Assembly: GCA_949358305.1 (NCBI GenBank)
Contig: OX442314.1
Location: 60,957,369-61,017,368, forward strand
Source: Strigamia acuminata
Lineage: Eukaryota > Arthropoda > Chilopoda > Geophilomorpha > Linotaeniidae
Length of the DNA stretch: 60,000 nucleotides
Direction of reading: 5' to 3'
In this document: in pieces, positions 52,854 to 60,000 of the stretch
How positions within the stretch are numbered: position 1 is the first letter of the stretch
Layout: each line of letters opens with the position of its first letter
The notes under the pieces: generated by a model
The model's database searches: none
Told to the model about the DNA's origin: nothing
The model's input: the letters and a program-made list of their open reading frames with translations, nothing else
Translations under genes and position numbers: made by a program

Positions 52854-52949
52854 CAGATCGCGTGGTCCATTTTAGTAGTCTGAGGGAGGCCACAGCCAAT
52901 GATAAATGTACAAATTTAATCAAATATTTCAAAATTAAAAACTGTAAGT

Positions 52950-53360
52950 AAAATGACTTCTTTAAATGTTAACAAACAATTTGTAATTTTTTGGAAAAAT
53001 TTTAGTTTAATGTATTTTTATTTAACTTTAGTTCGAAAAGAGAAGAAAAGTGTTGACATCAAAAAAGTCAATGAAAATATTAACCACATGTTTGTAGAAA
53101 AACAAGACATATTTCTTCTGGAAAAACATTTTAATACCAGTAGTTGGAGTTTTGACATTGAAATTGTAATTATGGCCATCAAGTTTTCCATACGGTCATG
53201 TGTCTTTTTGTGATGATTTATTCAAACTGTCATTGATTTTCTCAAACTCTTCTATAAAAGACAACATCAACACACCTGTTTCACACTGCAGTGTGAATAC
53301 AAACAAAGCCAGTGCGACTCATTCCACGAAACACACCTTCGCATCTGTAAGCAAGGTAAG
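52950..53360 (+). other. Two overlapping open frames, unrecognised
   Basis: An acceptor-like tttaactttag (to 53031) is followed by an open, charged segment (KKSVDIKKVNENINHMF). After a frame change a second open segment ends at the donor-like AAG/GTAAGC (53357). It could be a frameshifted exon but has no recognisable domain, and its phase does not continue the exon at 51685-51841. Confidence 0.2.
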
Positions 53361-53514
53361 CCAACCAAAAAACTTCACTTTTTAAAAATGATATCACATT
53401 AACCCTCCCAGCCTTAAAAGTTGTCTGCAACTTCTGCTTTTATTAGTGCACAGGATGGATATTGTTACGCGCCAGGCCCACGCTGAAAGGCAGCGGGCCC
53501 GAGCTCGTAGTCTT

Positions 53515-54711
53515 AACTCGCCCACTTGCTGAATTTTCCACTAACGCTCCTATTTTGTTCCACTAATTTTAAACACTAAAAAAAAACTAAATCCTCCACT
53601 AAAATCAAATGCGGAAAGAAAAAACTAATATTACCACTACTACTTCTATGTTTTTTTTTTTTTTTTTTTTTTTTGTGCTGCAGCTGTGCGAACGTTTATC
53701 GAACGTTTTGCACACATCAGCATAACGTTTGGCGTCGTGACAGTCGAGGACAACCAACCCTTATTGGGGATATGTGGCCCGAGTCCTAGTCACCTGTCGG
53801 GACCCAGTCCCAACTAGACCTCGTGGCCCATCATGTTGGGATTTAGTGTTCACCTATTTAATGTTTTAATTGCGTGATGCCGTTTGTACGTAATTTAGGC
53901 GCGTGATATAATTAATGTATACCTATGTGTCAATGCGTGCTAATGTTTTGATTTAGTTTCGATGCTGGTGTCGTCTGCTAGAATTGACACTCATCGATTG
54001 TTCAAAAACTTTGTTTATTGATTTGTCGAGTTTGGTTCTCAGTTTGTTTTGTAAAGAACAAATCAGTAGTTTACAATACTGATTTGTTCTATTATTTGAT
54101 GTAATTGACTTCGAGGCGGATTAGCCTCGAATCAACTTTTTCTCATTGTCTTATCGTCAATAAAACAATGGCGGACGCAGATGCGGATTATCCGCACGTT
54201 TTTTGTACAACTTGTCACCTTTATTTCGGACTGTCCAGGCCGGCTACACACCCAACACATCGCCGTGGCCATAGTTGTCCATGAGGATGGACGACTATGG
54301 CCACGCGAATGTTCACAACGACACACCACCCTCGTTTGTTGACTCCTGCCGCTTCCCGGTGAGCCGGCGGACTCCCCAATTGTTGGAAGCTCCACATGGT
54401 GCTGCAGCAATTGGGGAGTCTAGCGACCACGCCGGGGATTATCGGGGAGCGGCGGGAGTCAACAAACGAGGGTGGTGTGTCGTCGTGGACATTCGCGTGG
54501 CCATAGTCGTCCATGAAGATGGACCCGATGTGCATTACGAAGGCGATGTTGCGGCCGGCGAGCAGTACCTAAAAATAGTAGAAATAGTGGATGTACTTAG
54601 TTTTTTATAGTGAGGAAAGTCAGTAGTGGGAAATTTAGTTTTTTTTAGTGTTTAAAATTAGTGGAACAAAAAAGGAGCGTTAGTGGAAAATTCAGTAAGT
54701 GGGCGAGTTAG
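53515..54711. mobile_element. Foldback element with AGTGGAAAATTCAG arms
   Basis: Left arm cttgctgaattttccactaa (about 53525-53544) and the following attttgttccactaatttt are the inverse of gttagtggaaaattcagtaa (54678-54697) and its flank. A poly-T run of about 24 (53650-53675) and a GC-rich nested palindrome (54283-54522) lie inside. Confidence 0.55.
54283..54522. repeat. Nested GC-rich palindrome
   Basis: About 75-bp arms (for example ccaccctcgtttgttgactc against gagtcaacaaacgagggtgg) enclose a second perfect 13-bp inverted pair gactccccaattg / caattggggagtc (54370-54382, 54408-54420). Confidence 0.75.
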
Positions 54712-54824
54712 TTTTTTTTAGTGGAAATCCAAGGAAATTTAGTGGGTTAATAATATATACCCCTAACCAATTGTTTACCTGCAAACGAACTTCTGTGTGT
54801 TTTCATACTACTAGGGTCATACCC

Positions 54825-57100
54825 AGAAACAGCAGTTTGACGACCGTGCAAAGCGTGCAAAAGCTTTGCTTGGCCTATTTGTTGAGTCCCAATATCAGGA
54901 CATCGTTCTGGCTTCGGATTCCGCAGGCACTACCTGGGAAGCTTTCAAAAAGACGTTCCAGCCGACTTCTCGCGCCTGAATTGCTAAACTCCGCCAGGAT
55001 TTTTTGCTGATGAGATTGTTGCCGAATGAAGACATGTCCGTCTTCATAAGTCGTGTCACCAAAGCCCATGCAGTTCTCAAAGAGTTGAAAGTCGAATTTG
55101 AGGATTCCGATGTCGCCTACCAGCTTTTGGACTTTTTGCCGGATAGTTATGAATCTATCATGCAAACAATCTATCATTGGGAGGATCCGAATTTCACTTT
55201 GAAGGCAGTTTCCGACCATTTGTTATGGGAATTTAACCGGTTGAAGATTAAAGGTGTTAATTCCGAGTCTTTGACCAGCCTTCAATCTTCAAGCACGACA
55301 TCGAGCACTAATCCGAAGACATTCCAACCTTTATTCCAAATTCAGTGTTTTAATTGCAAGGAAATGGGACAGTACGCGAACAAGTGCCCCAAGCCTGCCC
55401 TTTCCGCTTCATCCGCTAATCGTGGTCGCCGCTCGAATTCGCAAAACCGCAAGCGTGGACGCGGTGGTGCAACGCAAACGGCCACAATTTCATTAAATGT
55501 GTGCTTCGGGCTCAATTTTTTCTCACGATTGTAATCAAATGTGTCTTCTGCATCTTTAAATGAATGGCTCATCAATTCAGGTTCTTCCCACCATGTATTT
55601 TCAAATCTTGATCGATTTACCAATTAAAGCCGGTTTTTAACTACTTCATCATTTTAGATGAGAGTCGCTCTCGAGTGAGTGGTATTGGAGACGTGGTGTT
55701 GCAAGTTCGCCATAGCGGTGCAGGGGAGGACTTTCCAGTGGCCATGAGTAATGTTTTACATGCCCCTGTTTTCTCTGGTAATTTGGTGAGTTTGTCGAAG
55801 ATCGATCGTGCTGGACTGCATTTTGCAGCCTCAAATGGCCTAATGTCCATTTATCATCCGAATGACAAGGCCAAACAATTTCTTTTAACGGTCAAACTGA
55901 AGGACGATTTATATTCCCTTCAGCATATTTTGCCCGCAGATCTTACATCTGCGACGCCTCCTGCGGCTACTTCCACCCTGGTTCCCAAACAGGTTCTTGC
56001 CACGTTAATCCCTGAGTCACCTGTCCGGCATGTCACTTTTACTGAGGGACCTGTTCCTCTCCTCAACCCCCGAAGGGAAAGTTGTCTGATTTGGAACTTT
56101 GGCACCAGAGATTTGGGCATTGTAATGCCGACAGTATTCGTCATTTGGAGAAGAATAATGCATCCGGAGTAGTAATTTCTACTTTTGCATTGCCAGCATA
56201 AGCTGTGTGTGCCCGTGCCAAATCCACCCGTGCTTCTTTTCCAAGAACGAAAGATGATACATCTACCAAGGAGCCTTTGGATTTGCTCCATATGGATGTT
56301 TGGGGTCCGACGAACACCACAACTATTGGTGGCGCTCGTTATTTGTTAACGATCGTAGACGACTTCTCCCGTTACTCCTTTGTTTTGCCCATGAAAACGA
56401 ACGATGAAGTTTTCGAACTTTTTAAACAATTCCATGCTCGGATAGAGGTTTTGTGGGGGGCTGGCTGCATTAAAGCAGTCAGAATTTATAATGGGATGGA
56501 ATTTTGTTCCAAAAACTTAAAAAATTTTCTTGTCCAGCGCGGAATCAAAGCACAGTGCACGAATGTTTACACACCTGAGCAAAATGGCGTCGCGGAACGT
56601 CTTAACCGCACCTTACTTGAGGGCTTGCGTTCCCTATTTTTAATGACGTCTTTGCCTCAAGAGCTGTGGGCTGAGCTGGCGGTTTCTATGAGTTATTTAA
56701 AGAACCGCTTCCCACATACATAGTAAGTCTCTGAACAATCTTGTCCCCTATTACCTGTGATTGGGTCGCGGTGTTTCGTGCACATCCCGCAGCAAGTCTG
56801 TGGTTCGAAATTCCAATCCTGAGCCTGGACTGGCGTAGTTGTTGGCTATGCTTTTCGCACGCGCAGTTATCGCATGTGGTGTCCTAAGCGCAGAGCTGAT
56901 TTCGAGTTGAAACATGTTCGTTTCGATGAAGAATGCATGTGGGGGCATCCTTGTTTTTATGAGAGCACCGAGATCATTGATGACTGATCACTGATCAGTG
57001 GAGCTTGAGTCCGATTTTATTTCCGACCCAAGGTGCCCCTGCACCTCAGGCTCTTCCTCCTGCGGTGGATTATGCGCCCTTTATTGTTTGTTACTTATTT
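54825..57100 (+). pseudogene. Decayed Ty1/copia element, Gag to integrase
   Basis: Gag (54830-55534) shows VFISRVTKAHAVLKEL and the zinc knuckle CFNCKEMGQYANKC, with Q in place of the zinc-binding H. A protease C-terminal part (VLHAPVFSGNLVSLSKI) lies at 55675-56100, interrupted by stops upstream. The integrase (56205-56723) has LLHMDVWGP (first Asp) but RIYNGMEF, with Tyr in place of the second catalytic Asp; GVAERLNRTLLEG keeps the Glu. The integrase C-terminal tail continues to about 56985 in other frames. No RT or LTR is visible. It is dead. Confidence 0.8.
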
Positions 57101-57329
57101 CTGACACTAGGGTGTCTCACTTTATTCTCTATCTATGAATCCAAGATGTCAGCCTACACAGGTGTGAGCTATTCATACACCTTTTCAATTTAAACTGGAA
57201 CCTATTTGTAAGTTTTGTTTATTCATTAAATGTTTTATTTCTTTAAAATGTTTTATTTCTTTAAAATGCATTACTTATTGTTTAGCACGGAAATATAAGA
57301 GCATAAGGTTTACTTTACGTTTGTCCTCT

Positions 57330-57945
57330 CGTCCCGAGAGCATGCGTGCGCTGTTACTAGTGCGCGCACTTGTATCGCTAGTAAAACCTTGCAATTATTC
57401 AATGCTTTCACAATTTGTTTAATTACGGATGCGCACTTCTCTGCTACACATACTTCCTTCCTTTATGCTGTTTTGGGTTCCGCGGGCTCTCAGCATCTTC
57501 CGTGCGTCTTTTAACGTCAGCGTTTTATTAGCTCGAATCCCCTCGGCGGTTGCGTTGAATACATCTCGTAGTCCTCGTAATACGGCGTGTCTTGCTTGGG
57601 CCTCCGGTATTACTGCTCCATACGACGCACTTTTTGTTCTGAGGGCTTCAGCTCAATTGAAGTATTGGTCGATCGTTTCGCTCGCAGCAATTTTGAAATA
57701 TGATAATTCGTTGATACATTCATACTATAAATCCGTCGTGTTGATCGCCATATTCGTTTTAATCACTTCCCACAGAGTTTTTGCATTGATTTAGTCGTCG
57801 TAACGTAACAACACTCCGCATTTGGGTTCTGTTTATACGATTGCAGGTTGCCATTAGTTGCATTCTCGTTAGGCAGCTTTAATGCGTTTTGATCACAGGA
57901 AGTAATTGTTGTCGTTCAACAGTTCGATTCTGTTTTGATTTTTCG
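57330..57945 (-). pseudogene. Copia Gag relic, minus strand
   Basis: The - strand reads NNYFL..KRIKAA (a LNGxNYxxW-type start), then SETIDQYFN, AVLRGLRDVFNATAEGIR and LTLKDA, the usual order of copia Gag helices. Several in-frame stops are present and the sequence ends before the zinc knuckle. Confidence 0.65.
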
Positions 57946-58098
57946 TCGTCGTGGAAGTTATCTTTTTTCGTCTTTATCGTCTTTGCAAACACGTGGTATT
58001 TCGAAATTTAGATTATCACGAATCTTTCCTTTGTCGAATTTCCTGCTTGTGCCTGGACCTGTAATCGTCGTGTAATCGTCAAGTCGTCGGTGGATGTT

Positions 58099-58118
58099 GA
58101 ACAATCCGTCTGCTACCA
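58099..58118 (-). other. Primer-binding site for the 3' end of initiator tRNA-Met
   Basis: Two bases after the LTR the - strand reads TGGTAGCAGACGGATTGTTC. Its first ten bases are the exact complement of the initiator tRNA-Met acceptor end. Confidence 0.6.
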
Positions 58119-58120
58119 TT

Positions 58121-58304
58121 TGTTGGAAATAGTTCTATCCAACAATACAACAGTACAACTAAGGCTAAAGATTACACGAGGATTACACAAAAGCATTTTG
58201 ATTGGCTGCACTATTAATCCGTCCGTCCTATGTATTCGCATGCATGCGTCACGGACGCGTTGAACATCGCCCTGGTGCCATTGACCGACCGTTAACTTCC
58301 AACA
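58121..58304 (-). repeat. Copia-type LTR, 184 bp, of the minus-strand relic
   Basis: TGTTGGAAATAG...AACTTCCAACA, with short perfect terminal inverted repeats. It is followed on the - strand by the primer-binding site and the Gag relic; the partner LTR is missing. Confidence 0.65.
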
Positions 58305-58904
58305 ATATTAGGCTTAAAACTGCTAAATAACAACTGGAATTAGAAAGTTGTCTGCGCAGAATGGCACAGTACGAATTTAGCATCAAAATACCACGCGCAA
58401 ATGGTACATAACTCTTTACTTACTGTCTGTTGCCAAAAGCAACTGACTCAATACAGCCATGATACAATGCTGATGCATGTTAACAACTCTGATCATATTC
58501 AATTGTGCGCAAAGGGTCACAGTATAAACTTTAAACACAATACACGTCTCTTAAAAACAATGGCATTTGTCAATTTTATAAACAAATTGAAAAAATTTTA
58601 AAGACGTATATAAGTCTTTGTGACCAACTGCCACCAGTTGGCACTTGCAACATCTTGAGGTTGATCTTTGGCAGCTCCAATGGCATACTGTTGGAGCTGC
58701 AGTCCCATTGCGGCCAATGGGAACACATGATTTAACAGAGGGTCAGTCTGCGGCAAGACCACCACAGGAGATCCAAGACAATCTCCAGTCCCGGGCTGAC
58801 AAAATTGCTCTCAAGTCCGCAGAGACTTGAGGTGACCCGTAATACACCACAGGCACTCATCACAATGGATCAATACTAAGCGATCTTTATTGTACCCAAA
58901 CCAA
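58305..58904. other. Stretch without recognised gene
   Basis: Contains short inverted words (gccaactgcc/ggcacttgc, tgttggagctgcag) near 58625-58700. No domain or splice structure is supported. Confidence 0.3.
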
Positions 58905-59545
58905 TGTCAAATCACTCTAAACATCGAACACAATGCACCGTCATTACACTACAATTTTTACTCCATTTGGTTTCATGTGGTCACACCTTTTTACACCTCA
59001 TGTGGGAAACTTTTACCAACTTCTACTGTAACATTAAAAAAAAAAAAAAACGTTGAAAACTGGACAGTTTTGGTCGCCGTATTCGTGTACACAATATTGG
59101 AAAATTAAATAATTCAAAGTAAAATAATAACCAACGACGACAGGTATTTGGAACTGTGCACGCCCATTGAATGAAGAGAAATTTTCGATCTAGAAGCCAT
59201 GAAATTTTAATCGTTAATTTGTTGCAGCACTTCCCTGGCGTCTTTACGTCTACCGTGTTTTCGTGTATGTTTTACGGTTAAGAGTGCCTCTCACCCCTAG
59301 GTCGTCGTTGTCTAAAGGTAAGAAAAACCATTGTCTGCAGAAAGTAGCGGCATTCAATATAGGAAGTCTGATACAGCTTTCATAACTTTATTTAGTTTCT
59401 TTTATGACGTAAAGTTTATGTCATGATTAAACTGAACCAACTGAATTTGAAAGGAATCGTTTTCCTTTTTTAAATATTTCGATTTAATGTTTTTAAATTT
59501 AGCATACCTTAATCAATTGCAACCACAAGTGTTGCAATTTTAACT
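58905..59545 (+). promoter_or_regulatory. 5' flank and leader intron of IR gene copy C
   Basis: Closely similar to 16376-17003. Conserved leader donor (59318) and acceptor (59501-59502). Confidence 0.55.
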
Positions 59546-60000
59546 ATGATGTCGATTGGACATGTAGTTGTCTTTGTTTTAACGATGGTGGTGTTGACTG
59601 AAAATTCTGCTGATTCAACAATAAGTAAGAGTAGCCAATATCCAATAGGAAATTTTGTACTAATTCTGTTTCTTAAAACAGATAAAAACAATCCTCGAAA
59701 ACAGTTATTTGTCAATCCTTGTGGTGAAAAACATGCTTTGCGAATATTGAACACCATAAACACCTTAAATGCCACGAGAATATTATTCATTTACACAAGA
59801 AAGGATTACGGTAACTGATAATTTTATTTCTGATGCTTTTTTTATTTTATCTTTACAAACGTCAGATTTCAACTGTGTTTTACAATTGATTCAAAATGAT
59901 TTGATTGGGAAAATTGAACTTCGAGTAGAAGACTATGAGGTTATTCCAGATACTTTTAATTTTACTCCTTTCCAACTTATTGTGATGACGGTGGCATATA
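59546..60000 (+). CDS. IR-type receptor gene, tandem copy C (5' part, runs off the window)
   Basis: Exon 1 59546-59810 (265 nt, same length as copy B) encodes a signal peptide and the start of the extracellular domain, about 88% identical to copy B. The intron is 59811-59865 (GT-AG, 55 bp). Exon 2 starts at 59866 in the same phase ([12 protein letters not shown]) and is open to the window end. No stop or frameshift is seen in the 130 codons visible, so this copy appears functional. The exon structure matches copy B exactly. Confidence 0.75.

Noticed and set aside
1-60000. tRNA or rRNA genes
   Set aside because: I looked for cloverleaf-like box A/box B arrangements and rRNA words and found none; the tRNA-like words are primer-binding sites of retroelements.

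Overview
This is a eukaryotic, AT-rich, repeat-dense window from an invertebrate, most likely a non-model arthropod. The organism is inferred from a lineage-specific ionotropic-receptor (IR) type glutamate-receptor-like gene family (a protostome chemosensory family), GT-AG introns of 45-900 bp, THAP-domain genes, copia elements of insect style that are primed by initiator tRNA, and many short elements with TATACAGGGTG ends. I cannot name the species.

Layout. (1) 1-440: 3' UTR of an IR gene copy that lies upstream of the window. (2) 441-4400: short DNA transposons and repeats, including a 171-bp hAT-type element with a perfect 8-bp target duplication. (3) 4600-6146, + strand: a four-coding-exon THAP-domain gene. 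(4) 7371-8267, - strand: an intronless PAIP1-like gene (PAM2 motif plus MIF4G domain), the clearest single-copy cellular gene here. (5) 10010-15539, - strand: a decayed Ty1/copia element with matching 5-bp target duplications, holding a nested solo LTR and a nested hAT-type element, and itself sitting inside a foldback repeat. (6) 16376-29060, + strand: a multi-exon IR-type receptor gene. Its main intron holds a decayed gypsy integrase, a 45-copy 17-bp satellite and two inverted-repeat elements. (7) 29200-34720: nested DNA transposons, including an hAT-type element, a MULE-like element with a transposase fragment and an 81-bp perfect hairpin. (8) 36265-51841: a broken THAP-domain gene whose first intron was hit, next to its 3' splice site, by (9) 36735-50966, - strand: a 14.2-kb Ty3/gypsy element. 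(10) 52393-58304: more inverted-repeat elements and two decayed copia relics. (11) 58905-60000: start of a second, closely related IR gene.

The gypsy element is the most unusual object. Its two 1745-bp LTRs differ at one base that I could find, and it has a 4-bp target duplication and a tRNA-Gln type primer-binding site. gag ends on a canonical A AAA AAC slippery heptamer that joins it by -1 shift to a separate protease frame. The protease frame overlaps pol in the +1 frame. A GC-rich, cysteine-containing 505-residue ORF of unknown function lies between pol and the 3' LTR, where errantiviruses carry env, with a good splice acceptor directly before its ATG. Each LTR also carries two diverged copies of a folded motif whose stems change in a compensatory way.

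The IR copies (tail at 1-440, full copy at 17-29 kb, start at 59.5 kb) show that the window cuts through a tandem receptor array spread apart by transposons.
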